Below are positions 24,709 through 32,735 of a stretch of DNA of 64,000 bases, one piece after another. The translations under genes and the position numbers were made by a program. Position 1 is the first letter of the stretch. Every line of letters starts with the position of its first letter. The stretch is from Bacteroidales bacterium UBA1173 (GTDB lineage Bacteria; Bacteroidota; Bacteroidia; Bacteroidales; F082): assembly GCA_002311655.1 (NCBI GenBank), contig DBYZ01000004.1, forward strand, positions 1 to 64,000. The letters run 5' to 3'. The notes beneath the pieces were generated by a model, which worked only from the letters and a program-made list of their open reading frames with translations, ran no database searches and was not told the origin of the DNA.

Positions 24709-27273
24709 CTATTCCTTAACGTAAATTCGTTTCACTCTTTGTGAGATTCGCGTCATGATTTCGTACGGAATCGTGTCGCATGCTTCCGCTATTATTTCAA
24801 TCGGATGATTGTCGTCAAAGAGCACTGCAGTGTCGTCTTCCTGACAATCGATGCCCGTGACATCTATCATGGTGAGATCCATGCAGATGTTGCCGATGAT
24901 TGGGGCAGGCTTACCATTGACCCAGAAACAAGCGTTGCCGTTGCCAAGCTGTCGGCGCAGTCCGTCGGCGTAACCTATAGGAATCACTGCAATTCTTGAA
25001 GGTTTCGTTATCTTTCCGTGGCGACCGTAGCCGATGGTCTCGCCAGGTCCATATTCCTTAATCTGCTTGATGGTTGTCTTGAGCGACATCACATTGTGAA
25101 GCTTGCCACGGTCTTCGTCAACGACCGCCACGCCATAAACGCCAATGCCCAAACGCACCATATCATATTGATAATCAGTGAATCGCGAGATGCCAGCGGT
25201 ATTCAAAAGATGACGCATGATTTTGTACGGGAACGCCATAACGATTTTGCCGCTCATCGTCTCGAACTGTTCAATCTGATGCATCACAAAACCATCCTCC
25301 TCAGGCATGTCGCTCGTTGCGAAATGCGAGAAAACGCTCTTGATTCGGATCTTTGGATTGGTTTTTATGCGTTCAATAAGCTCGTCGATATCTTCAGGAA
25401 GGAAACCAAGTCGATGCATGCCGGTATCCACTTTGATATGTATTCCAACAGGCACGTTCAACTGCGTATCCAATTGATTTATAGCGTCTTCCAGTTGTGA
25501 CAGGCAACGGAAGCTATAGATGTCAGGCTCCAGACCATGTTTGATGATGATGTCGAAAGTGTTTGTCTCCGGTGTCATCACCATGATTGGCAGTTTGATG
25601 CCTTTATTGCGCAGTTCGACGCCCTCATCGGCGTACGCAACAGTAAGATAATCAACATGATGGAACGCCAGAGTGCTAGAAACCTCATAGTTACCGCTTC
25701 CGTAAGCGAAAGCTTTCACCATCACCATCATCTTCGTATCTTTCTTAAGCTTTCCGCGATAATAGTTAAGGTTTTTAACCATGTTATCGAGGTTGATTTC
25801 GAGAACAGTTTCATGCGATTTCTGTTGCAGCACCTTCATGATACGCTCAAACTCGAAGCTACGTGCACCTTTCAACAGAACTATCTGATTCTCAAACATT
25901 TTCATTGGATGGTTGTTGAGGAAATCAGAAGTTGAAGTGTAGAAATACCGGATAAGGCTTGCCTTATCCTTACTGGCTGATACATCTTTACCCGTTGGGA
26001 CAAGGCATGCCTTGTCCATATATTTAGAAATCGCTTCACCGATGCCGATGAATGTATCAACGCCTTTATTTTCAATGAGTTGGGCAACGTTTTTATAAAG
26101 ATCTTCCTCGTTCAGTTCACTTTGCAGGATATCTGAGAGAATAAGAACCTTATTGTCGTGATGCTGCGCGTTCATGAAGTCGAGGGCGATAGCGAGAGCG
26201 TTTCTGTCATTGTTATATGAGTCATTGATTATCTGACAGTTACGCACACCAGCCTTCAGTTCCATTCGCATCTCGACAGACTCGAGATGTGCCATGCGCT
26301 CAGCTATGGTTTCATTTGGAATTCCCAACAACAGCGCCACGCACCAGCAGTTGATGGCGTTTTCTATCGAGGCGTCGTCGATGAATGGAATGGTGATTTT
26401 GATTAACTTACCTTTATAAACACCAGAAATCATGGAGAACTTTGAGTGTTCAGAGATCTCAATTGCTGAAACAAACAAATCGGCATTTTTATCGGTTTTG
26501 CTCCATGAAAAGGCTGGAATATTTGCATTGGAAATTGCTGTGACGATATCTGGATTGTCAGAGCAATTAACCAACTTGTTAGATTCTTCAAACAGTTTCA
26601 GTTTCTCCTCGATCTTCTGCTGAACACTCTCAAAATTTTTGCCATGTGCTGAGCCGATATTGGTGAAGACGCCAATAGTTGGTTTTATGATCTCACGGAG
26701 TTTCTCCATTTCGCCCGGACGAGATATTCCCGCTTCAAAAAGAGCGATTTCATGTGAAGGGTTCATCTGCCAGACAGACAGCGGCACGCCGATTTGCGAG
26801 TTGTAGCTTTTAGGGCTGCGACACACCGACATTGATGGTGACAGTATCTGGTAGAGCCATTCTTTCACGATGGTTTTGCCGTTGCTGCCAGTGATGCCGA
26901 CGACCGGAATGTCGAACTTGGCACGATGATAAGCCGCCAAAGTCTGCAAGGCGGAAAAAGTGTCGTCAACGACCACAAAAACTGCGTCAGAATATTGTTG
27001 CAACGCATCAATTTGTGCCTTAGCGTCGTATTTTTCAATGTTTTTTCGAGAAATCACGAAGGCTTTTACGCCTTTTTCGTATAATTCGTTGATATATTTA
27101 TGTCCGTCGTTTCTTCCGCTGTAAAGCGCAAAAAACAATGTATTCTCAGCGTCAATCAACAGGCGGCTGTCGAACAAAATATCTTTAACGACAATCGTAT
27201 CAGATTGATTACCAATTATTTGACCTCCAACAACAGAGGCTATTTGTTTTATCGTGTATCCTTCGTTTTGCAT
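24709..27273 (-). CDS. murF-alr: Bifunctional MurF ligase / alanine racemase
   Basis: This is a fusion found in Bacteroidota. The N-terminal half (about 1-485) is UDP-MurNAc-tripeptide:D-Ala-D-Ala ligase with the ATP loop GITGSNGKT (126-134). The C-terminal half (about 490-854) is a PLP-dependent alanine racemase with the lysine at about 518 (MVMVKAFAYGSG) and VDTGMHRLGF. One chain thus makes D-Ala and adds D-Ala-D-Ala to peptidoglycan precursor. Near residues 419-441 two palindromic DNA repeats encode DKACLV and DKASLI in the ligase's C-terminal domain; the frame is intact. The -7 element is only four bases before ATG, predicting a leaderless mRNA. Confidence 0.95.
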   Translation of the reverse strand: MQNEGYTIKQIASVVGGQIIGNQSDTIVVKDILFDSRLLIDAENTLFFALYSGRNDGHKYINELYEKGVKAFVISRKNIEKYDAKAQIDALQQYSDAVFVVVDDTFSALQTLAAYHRAKFDIPVVGITGSNGKTIVKEWLYQILSPSMSVCRSPKSYNSQIGVPLSVWQMNPSHEIALFEAGISRPGEMEKLREIIKPTIGVFTNIGSAHGKNFESVQQKIEEKLKLFEESNKLVNCSDNPDIVTAISNANIPAFSWSKTDKNADLFVSAIEISEHSKFSMISGVYKGKLIKITIPFIDDASIENAINCWCVALLLGIPNETIAERMAHLESVEMRMELKAGVRNCQIINDSYNNDRNALAIALDFMNAQHHDNKVLILSDILQSELNEEDLYKNVAQLIENKGVDTFIGIGEAISKYMDKACLVPTGKDVSASKDKASLIRYFYTSTSDFLNNHPMKMFENQIVLLKGARSFEFERIMKVLQQKSHETVLEINLDNMVKNLNYYRGKLKKDTKMMVMVKAFAYGSGNYEVSSTLAFHHVDYLTVAYADEGVELRNKGIKLPIMVMTPETNTFDIIIKHGLEPDIYSFRCLSQLEDAINQLDTQLNVPVGIHIKVDTGMHRLGFLPEDIDELIERIKTNPKIRIKSVFSHFATSDMPEEDGFVMHQIEQFETMSGKIVMAFPYKIMRHLLNTAGISRFTDYQYDMVRLGIGVYGVAVVDEDRGKLHNVMSLKTTIKQIKEYGPGETIGYGRHGKITKPSRIAVIPIGYADGLRRQLGNGNACFWVNGKPAPIIGNICMDLTMIDVTGIDCQEDDTAVLFDDNHPIEIIAEACDTIPYEIMTRISQRVKRIYVKE
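25950..25969. repeat. Palindrome within murF-alr (copy 1)
   Basis: GGATAAGGCTTGCCTTATCC is a 20-bp palindrome with only the two central bases unpaired. In the gene it encodes KDKASLI. It is a diverged relative of the 20-bp perfect palindrome 28 bases away. Confidence 0.7.
25998..26017. repeat. Palindrome within murF-alr (copy 2)
   Basis: GGACAAGGCATGCCTTGTCC is a perfect 20-bp palindrome encoding DKACLV in frame. The 18-bp core recurs exactly at 59926-59943 and with two symmetric changes at 59818-59835, each time inside a different gene. Confidence 0.8.
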
Positions 27274-27277
27274 ATCG

Positions 27278-27285
27278 CAAATTTA
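27278..27285 (-). promoter_or_regulatory. -7 element four bases before the murF-alr start
   Basis: The minus strand reads TAAATTTG, then four bases, then ATG. With the usual 4-6 bases from the element to the transcription start, the mRNA would begin at or next to the start codon. No upstream TTTG is seen at the expected distance. Confidence 0.45.
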
Positions 27286-27333
27286 CTAAATTTTCACATA
27301 AATAATTGATTTTTAAAAATTTATTGAAAAAAA

Positions 27334-27365
27334 TTTGGAATTTTGAAAAACAATTTATAATTTTG
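27334..27365 (+). promoter_or_regulatory. Promoter for pdxA
   Basis: This is a full Bacteroidota-type promoter: TTTG at 27334-27337, 20 bases, then TAATTTTG at 27358-27365, ending 24 bases before the ATG. Confidence 0.65.
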
Positions 27366-27389
27366 ACGCTTTAAAAACGAGCTCCCCAT

Positions 27390-28403
27390 ATGACCCCTCA
27401 AATTAAGACATCAAATCTTCCAAGAATAGGTATCACCCAAGGTGACATCAACGGAATCGGTTACGAAGTGATTCTCAAGGTTTTATCCGACACGCGCATC
27501 CTTGATTCGTTCATCCCGATAGTTTACGGGCAGTCGAAAGTGTTTTCATATTACAAGAAAAATTTCGGCATGGAAGAGATGTCTTACACGGTGATTCGTG
27601 ACGCGTCGCAGGCACAGCCGAAGCGCATCAACATCATCAACCACACCGACGAGGAGCTGAAGGTGGAGCCGGGGTTTTCCACTCCGATATCGGGGAAAGC
27701 GTCGTTTGCGGCACTCAAACTTGCCACCAACGACCTGCGTAACGGTCTAATCGACGCGATGGTGACAGCTCCTATCAACAAGAGCAACATTCAGTCAGAT
27801 CAATATAAATTCAACGGCCAGACCGATTATATCAAGTCGTTTTTCCCTGAAAGCGAATACATTACATTGTTGGTTTCGGATACGTTGCGCATCGGTTTCG
27901 TTACGAACCACATCCCATTGAAAGAGGTGCCTAAAGTCATCACTAAAGAACTGATTATCAAGAAGTTAAATCTCATCAACAAGTCTTTAATCAACGACTT
28001 CAACATCGTGGCTCCTAAGATTGCAGTGTTAGGTTTGAATCCGCATGCAGGCGACAACAACATAATGGGAAGTGAGGAGAAGGAAATCATACAGCCAGCC
28101 ATGGAAGTCGCGAAGAGTCAAGGAGTTATGGCATTCGGTCCATTCCCTGCCGATGGATTCTTCGGCTCTGACGCATGGCGTAAATACGATGGCATCTTGA
28201 GCATGTACCACGACCAGGGACTTACTCCGTTCCGTGTCCTTGCCGTAGACGGCGGTGTCAGTTTCACCGCAGGCTTGCCAGTGGTACGCACCTCCACCAC
28301 CCACGGCACAGGCTACGATATCGCAAATAAAAATGTCGCAGACCCTGAGGCCATGCGACATGCTATTTATCTTGCGATTGATGTGTTAAACAACAGAAAA
28401 TAA
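27390..28403 (+). CDS. pdxA: 4-hydroxythreonine-4-phosphate dehydrogenase
   Basis: PdxA is an NAD(P)-dependent enzyme of the DXP-dependent pyridoxal phosphate pathway. The 337 residues show RIGITQGDINGIGYEV near the N-terminus, VTAPINKSNI, the metal-binding His regions (GLNPHAG; SMYHDQGL) and TSTTHGTGYDIA at the C-terminus. It converges on the kinase-deaminase gene without an obvious terminator between. Neighbouring murF-alr encodes a PLP enzyme, but that is probably coincidence. Confidence 0.95.
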   Translation: MTPQIKTSNLPRIGITQGDINGIGYEVILKVLSDTRILDSFIPIVYGQSKVFSYYKKNFGMEEMSYTVIRDASQAQPKRINIINHTDEELKVEPGFSTPISGKASFAALKLATNDLRNGLIDAMVTAPINKSNIQSDQYKFNGQTDYIKSFFPESEYITLLVSDTLRIGFVTNHIPLKEVPKVITKELIIKKLNLINKSLINDFNIVAPKIAVLGLNPHAGDNNIMGSEEKEIIQPAMEVAKSQGVMAFGPFPADGFFGSDAWRKYDGILSMYHDQGLTPFRVLAVDGGVSFTAGLPVVRTSTTHGTGYDIANKNVADPEAMRHAIYLAIDVLNNRK

Positions 28404-29441
28404 TTACTGTCTCTCGTACGTCTGCACTTCGTCGTACACGTATTCCAGTTTGATTCCAGCCTGGCGGAACATCTCTTCTGACTCGGCACCGTCGTGATAT
28501 TTACGCTGGCACACCACGCGTACGATTCCGCAGTTGATAATCAGCATTGCGCATGTACGGCAAGGTGTCATCCTGCAATATAAAGTACTGCCTTCCAATG
28601 CGATGCCTCGTCTGGCTGCCTGTGCTATGGCATTCTGCTCAGCATGCACTGTTCTCACGCAATGCTCAGTTATACGTCCGTCGGCATGAATCATCTTACG
28701 GAAAAGATGACCCACCTCATCGCAATGCGGGAGTCCACGAGGCGAGCCCACGTAACCTGTCACCAGAATCTGGCGGTCTTTAACGATGACGCATCCGCTG
28801 CGGCCACGGTCACAGGTGGCGCGTTCAGCCACAGTGTCGGCAAGATTCATGAAATACTCATCCCATGATGGACGCTTATATTTCTGATTCTCAATATCTT
28901 GAAGCACTTCTTCCACTCTCTTGTGAAGGTCTTCGATGCTGCCGTTATTTTGGAAAACATAATCAGCCTGATGGATGCACTCGCCGAGGTTCTGTTTGTT
29001 TGGATCGGCATTGCTCATCTCACGCTCTTCGTTAGCGACAAATGTCTCGTAACTCACTGAGTCTGTTTCCGATTTACGCTCAGTGATACGTTCATAGCGC
29101 ACTTTACGGTCGGCGTCTACTGCAAACAGATGGAAGTTGCCTTTGGCGCGCAGAGCCTGAATCTCGCCAGGGGTACGGATACTCTCGATGACAGCGTCTT
29201 TTCCATTATTGTAAGCACGGTCGTATAGCTGTTCGGCGATGTAACTCGGCGAGTTGTTCGCACGCAAGTCGTTAGCCACCGATGTCAACGTGTCACGGTT
29301 GACCTCCAAGCCACGGCGTTTCACCTCTTCCGATAAAAACGCGCGCACCGAATAGTGGACGTAGCCTTTTTTCTCCACCAGATAATCAACTATCGTGCCT
29401 TTACCAGCACCAAGAGTTCCTGTGATTCCAATTATATTCAT
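28404..29441 (-). CDS. P-loop nucleotide-kinase-like / dCMP deaminase fusion
   Basis: In 345 residues, the N-terminal half (1-185) is a P-loop domain with Walker A GTLGAGKGT (8-16), resembling dephospho-CoA and nucleoside-monophosphate kinases. The C-terminal half (about 190-345) is a zinc-dependent deoxycytidylate deaminase with HAE (266-268), PCRTC (293-297) and extra Cys/His at 210, 239-240 and 260-261, as in T4-type dCMP deaminases. dCMP deaminase supplies dUMP for thymidylate. The same domain order occurs in the antiviral DcdV/AvcD deaminases, but those are longer. This could be a housekeeping enzyme. Its start overlaps the LOG gene by four bases. Confidence 0.85.
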   Translation of the reverse strand: MNIIGITGTLGAGKGTIVDYLVEKKGYVHYSVRAFLSEEVKRRGLEVNRDTLTSVANDLRANNSPSYIAEQLYDRAYNNGKDAVIESIRTPGEIQALRAKGNFHLFAVDADRKVRYERITERKSETDSVSYETFVANEEREMSNADPNKQNLGECIHQADYVFQNNGSIEDLHKRVEEVLQDIENQKYKRPSWDEYFMNLADTVAERATCDRGRSGCVIVKDRQILVTGYVGSPRGLPHCDEVGHLFRKMIHADGRITEHCVRTVHAEQNAIAQAARRGIALEGSTLYCRMTPCRTCAMLIINCGIVRVVCQRKYHDGAESEEMFRQAGIKLEYVYDEVQTYERQ

Positions 29442-30028
29442 TTGTTTTCCAATTTAATATCGTGAATCCATTTTTCCATTTTAACAGGATTGTAATCCCG
29501 CATCTTTGTAAACAATTCCTTCGGGTCATCAGTGACGATAACATTTTTATAATGATCACCACGGATGAAGCCGTCGCGCACGCCCCTATCAATCCAGCGC
29601 ACCAAATCATCATAATAACCGAGGGTGTTATACAATGCGATAGGCTTTTCAATAAGTCTAAGTTGGTCAGCGACAACGACTTCCGAGAATTCGTCAAGAG
29701 TGCCGAAACCGCCAGGCATAGAAATGAACGCGTCTGATTCGCGAATCAGTATTTCTTTACGTTCAGCCATTGTCTTGGTCGGAATCATCTTTGTGATAGT
29801 CGGGTGACCAATTTCGTGATCAAGCAGAAAATCAGGCATCACGCCGATAACTTCGCAGCCGCGTTCAAGCATCCTGTTGGCTATGACATTCATCAAACCG
29901 ACGCTGCCGCCACCGTAAATCAGGGTGCATTTGTTGTCGGCGAGAACATCGCCAAGTCGTGCCGCCGCCTCAGCGTAACGCTTATCGGTTCCCACACTGC
30001 TTCCACAAAAAACACAAATGTTTTTCAT
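29438..30028 (-). CDS. LOG-family Rossmann-fold protein (TIGR00730-like)
   Basis: The 196-residue protein has CVFCGSS near the N-terminus, YGGGSVGLMNVIAN and the signature PGGFGTLDE (105-113). This places it in the LOG ("Lonely guy") family of nucleotide 5'-monophosphate phosphoribohydrolases, which release a base from cytokinin-type or other nucleoside monophosphates. It is translationally coupled to the kinase-deaminase downstream, so both may act on nucleotide monophosphates. The bacterial substrate is not certain. Confidence 0.92.
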   Translation of the reverse strand: MKNICVFCGSSVGTDKRYAEAAARLGDVLADNKCTLIYGGGSVGLMNVIANRMLERGCEVIGVMPDFLLDHEIGHPTITKMIPTKTMAERKEILIRESDAFISMPGGFGTLDEFSEVVVADQLRLIEKPIALYNTLGYYDDLVRWIDRGVRDGFIRGDHYKNVIVTDDPKELFTKMRDYNPVKMEKWIHDIKLENK

Positions 30029-30031
30029 CAG

Positions 30032-31135
30032 TTAATTTTTTGCAAAAGTACAAATTTTTTCAAAAATATCAATACCTGTTTGCAGAATTTCATCTTCGAA
30101 AATGTATTCCGGGTTATGCAGTGGCAGATGATCCTCGCCACAGCCTAAGCCAAACAGGCAAATCGGGCAGACATCGGCGAAACGACCAAAATCCTCCGAC
30201 CAGCGAAAAGGCTCTTCAAGATATTGATAATCAAGGTTTAAGGATTTAGCTGCGTTTTCCACTGAAAGCAGAGCTTCATCGTTGTTCATGGTGGCAGAAA
30301 ACGCTTCATGAATGCTGCTTCCGAACTGGAAATCCTGTTTCTCGGCGACCATGGCACACAGTTGAACCACGTCAGCAGTGAGATGCTGCAGTTTCTCATT
30401 ATCGTAAGAACGCAGAGTAAGCCAAATCTCGGCATGAGCTGGAGCCACGCCGAATGTCTCCTCGCCCAACACAGCATGCGTCATCGTCATCATAGTGAGA
30501 GGTTTTTCTTCTTGCAACATTGCAGCTTTCTTGCCGAAAATGTCAATCAGCGCTGACAAAATATGCTGCGGGCTGTGGCCAGTCTCAGGCTGCGAGGCAT
30601 GTGCGGTGACACCGTCAAAAATCAGTTTCAAGCCGAGAGAACCGGCGGCGAAACAGCCTTTTCTCAACAAAATCTTGTTTTTCGCATAGCCAGGGATGTT
30701 ATGCAGAGCAAAAGCCATATCGGGTTTTATCTGCTCAAACTGCGGGTCTGCGATGACGGCTTTCGCACCTTGTCCCGTCTCCTCAGCAGGTTGGAAAAGC
30801 AGCACAATCTCTCCGTTTTCAGGACGTTTTTCGCTCAACCTCTGTGCCAATCCAGCGATGATAGAAGCATGTCCGTCGTGACCGCAGCGGTGCGAGCAGT
30901 GACGGTCGCCTTCAGGGATATTCAATGCGTCGATGTCGCCACGAACCAAGACTCGTTTGCCTTTGTTCTTTCCCTTAAAAACCACAGCAATTCCGTTGCC
31001 TCCGATGTTACGGATATGAAGGTCCGGATGAAGTTTTTCGATAAACTCATTCAAAATGGCATTAGTCTTCACCTCTTTGCCCGAAAGTTCTGCGTTTTCA
31101 TGCAATAAATGACGAAGTTCTAAGATGTTTTGCAT
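30032..31135 (-). CDS. M20-family amidohydrolase (N-acyl-amino-acid / hippurate hydrolase type)
   Basis: The 367-residue protein is a metal-dependent amidohydrolase. It has RVLVRGDIDAL, the Cys/His pair SHRCGHDGHAS, PAEETGQGA (catalytic Glu pair), ALHNIPG and a dimerisation domain about 175-285 (GVTAHASQPETGHSP). Family members release amino acids from N-acyl or indole-acetyl conjugates in the cytoplasm; the exact substrate is unknown. It lies 3 bases upstream of the LOG gene on the same strand and has its own TAnnTTTG element, so it probably heads the operon. Confidence 0.9.
   Translation of the reverse strand: MQNILELRHLLHENAELSGKEVKTNAILNEFIEKLHPDLHIRNIGGNGIAVVFKGKNKGKRVLVRGDIDALNIPEGDRHCSHRCGHDGHASIIAGLAQRLSEKRPENGEIVLLFQPAEETGQGAKAVIADPQFEQIKPDMAFALHNIPGYAKNKILLRKGCFAAGSLGLKLIFDGVTAHASQPETGHSPQHILSALIDIFGKKAAMLQEEKPLTMMTMTHAVLGEETFGVAPAHAEIWLTLRSYDNEKLQHLTADVVQLCAMVAEKQDFQFGSSIHEAFSATMNNDEALLSVENAAKSLNLDYQYLEEPFRWSEDFGRFADVCPICLFGLGCGEDHLPLHNPEYIFEDEILQTGIDIFEKICTFAKN
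30043..30050 (-). promoter_or_regulatory. Possible internal -7 element for the LOG-deaminase pair
   Basis: The minus strand reads TACTTTTG 14 bases before the LOG ATG, inside the last codons of the M20 gene. It would allow the LOG and deaminase genes to be transcribed alone. Confidence 0.35.
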
Positions 31136-31153
31136 ATTTCAAAATTTATTCCG

Positions 31154-31161
31154 CAAAATTA
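31154..31161 (-). promoter_or_regulatory. Minus-strand -7 element for the M20 gene
   Basis: The minus strand reads TAATTTTG followed by C, 18 bases before the ATG at 31135. Confidence 0.5.
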
Positions 31162-31173
31162 AGTTTTTTTTTA

Positions 31174-31181
31174 TATCTTTG
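31174..31181 (+). promoter_or_regulatory. Plus-strand -7 element for manA
   Basis: TATCTTTG followed by CA lies 20 bases before the ATG at 31202. It is back-to-back with the M20 element. Confidence 0.5.
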
Positions 31182-31201
31182 CACGTTTGATTAATATAAA
31201 A

Positions 31202-32191
31202 ATGAACGTATTATATCCACTGAAATTTCAGCCCATTTATTTGGAGAAGATTTGGGGCGGACAGAATGTCAAGTCATTGCTGCACAAGGACTTCGGCAAA
31301 TTGATGAACTGTGGCGAGATGTGGCTGCTGTCGGGCGTCGAGGGACAGAACAGCGTGGTGGCGAACGGCAATTTTGAAGGCGATGAACTCAACGATTTGG
31401 TGGAAACCTTCATGGGCGACCTTGTAGGCGACAATGTTTTCGACAAATATGGTGAGACTTTCCCGTTGTTAATCAAGATAATAGACCCGCTGACATGGCT
31501 CTCGGTGCAGGTGCATCCCGACGATGAAATTGCCAAGATGATTGGTCTCGAGAACGGCAAGACAGAGATGTGGTATGTGATGCACGCCGAAAAAGACGCT
31601 GAACTAGTGTCAGGCTTCAACCGCGAGGTCACAAAAGCTGAAGTCGAGAAGCTGATTTATGAGAAAAAGATTTCGGAAGTCCTTAACTATGAAAAAGTTA
31701 ACGACGGCGATGTGTTTTTCATCCCGGCAAGAAGAATTCATGCCTTGGGTCCAGGCTGCATGGTGGCGGAGATTCAACAGACCAGCGACACCACGTACCG
31801 CGTTTACGACTGGGACCGCCTCGACCAGCACGGCATGTACCGCGAGTTGCACATACCTCAGTCTTTGTTCACGTTGAACTACAAACATGAGGAAAACTAC
31901 CGCACAGAGTACGAGCGCAACAAGAAAGACGCGACAGTGAAAATGGTGGAATGTCCATATTTCACTACCAATTTCATCAACCTTGAAAAAGGAATGGCGT
32001 TGGCAAAAGATTATTCAGAACTCGATTCGTTTGTCATACTGATGAGCGTCGGCGGAGCCTTCACTTTGAAATACGACGGTGGCGAGGAAATCGTCAACAT
32101 AGGCGAATGCATTCTGATTCCAAACATCATTAACAAAGTGGAAATCAAAGCGTTAGAAGATTGTAAAATATTAGAGACTTATATTGTTTAA
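31202..32191 (+). CDS. manA: Type I mannose-6-phosphate isomerase
   Basis: ManA interconverts fructose 6-phosphate and mannose 6-phosphate, feeding GDP-mannose for surface glycans. The 329 residues show the zinc-binding pattern VQVHPDDE, KTEMWYVM, the His of PARRIHALG and AEIQQTSDTTYRVYDWDR, as in the short Bacteroidota/Firmicutes form. The longest frame begins with a TTG at 31187; the ATG at 31202 matches the start of related proteins and the promoter spacing. A 17-bp gap separates it from the tlpA-like gene. Confidence 0.93.
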   Translation: MNVLYPLKFQPIYLEKIWGGQNVKSLLHKDFGKLMNCGEMWLLSGVEGQNSVVANGNFEGDELNDLVETFMGDLVGDNVFDKYGETFPLLIKIIDPLTWLSVQVHPDDEIAKMIGLENGKTEMWYVMHAEKDAELVSGFNREVTKAEVEKLIYEKKISEVLNYEKVNDGDVFFIPARRIHALGPGCMVAEIQQTSDTTYRVYDWDRLDQHGMYRELHIPQSLFTLNYKHEENYRTEYERNKKDATVKMVECPYFTTNFINLEKGMALAKDYSELDSFVILMSVGGAFTLKYDGGEEIVNIGECILIPNIINKVEIKALEDCKILETYIV

Positions 32192-32208
32192 CCTTTAAAA
32201 TTGATATC

Positions 32209-32700
32209 ATGAAAAAATTATTGGCAACTTTACTTTTCGGCTTCATGTTTTTCGGGCTCGCAGCTCAGAACTCAGATTTGCCGAATATCACATTGAAAAA
32301 CCTTGACGGCGAGTCAGTTAACATCGCTGAGTTGAACAACGACGGCAAGCCGTTCGTGATGACCTTCTGGGCCACATGGTGCGGTCCGTGCGTGAAGGAA
32401 CACAACGCCCTCACCGAGGTTTACGACGACTGGGTAGAAGAGACAGGCATCAAGATTTTCTCTGTGTCTATCGATGACGCACGCTCAACGGCAAAGATTA
32501 AGCCTTTCGTCGACGGCAAGGGCTGGCCTTTTGAGATTTTGCTCGACGTGAACAGTGAGTTGAAACGCACCATGAACGTCAGCAATCCGCCTCACACCTT
32601 CCTGTTTGACGGCAACGGCAAGATTGTCTGGCAGCACACCGGATATCTTGACGGAGGCGAAGAGGATCTTTACCAGGAAATCCTTAAGATTTCTAAATAA
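32209..32700 (+). CDS. TlpA/ResA-like exported thioredoxin-family protein
   Basis: The 163-residue protein has a signal peptide (MKKLLATLLFGFMFFGLAAQ). A thioredoxin fold carries the active site WCGPC (57-61), preceded by FWAT and followed by the cis-Pro region (NPPHT). It acts in the periplasm as a thiol-disulfide oxidoreductase. It is the first of three exported-protein genes in the same direction (tlpA-like, DUF6029-like, Omp28). The last of these has its own thioredoxin-type CxxC, so the set may share a redox or maturation role. Confidence 0.9.
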   Translation: MKKLLATLLFGFMFFGLAAQNSDLPNITLKNLDGESVNIAELNNDGKPFVMTFWATWCGPCVKEHNALTEVYDDWVEETGIKIFSVSIDDARSTAKIKPFVDGKGWPFEILLDVNSELKRTMNVSNPPHTFLFDGNGKIVWQHTGYLDGGEEDLYQEILKISK

Positions 32701-32732
32701 AGTTTGAAATTTGGAGTTTGAAGTTTGAAGTT
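32701..32732. repeat. Short GTTTGAA direct repeats in a 35-bp gap
   Basis: Between the tlpA-like and DUF6029-like genes the word AGTTTGAA occurs three times within about 30 bp, with a TTTGGAG variant. It is too short and irregular to be a CRISPR. It may be slippage-prone filler or the remnant of a dispersed repeat. Confidence 0.4.
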
Positions 32733-32735
32733 ATT

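Noticed and set aside
32701..32732. CRISPR-like direct repeats
   Set aside because: The GTTTGAA words are 7-8 bp, irregularly spaced, without spacers of uniform length and without cas genes.
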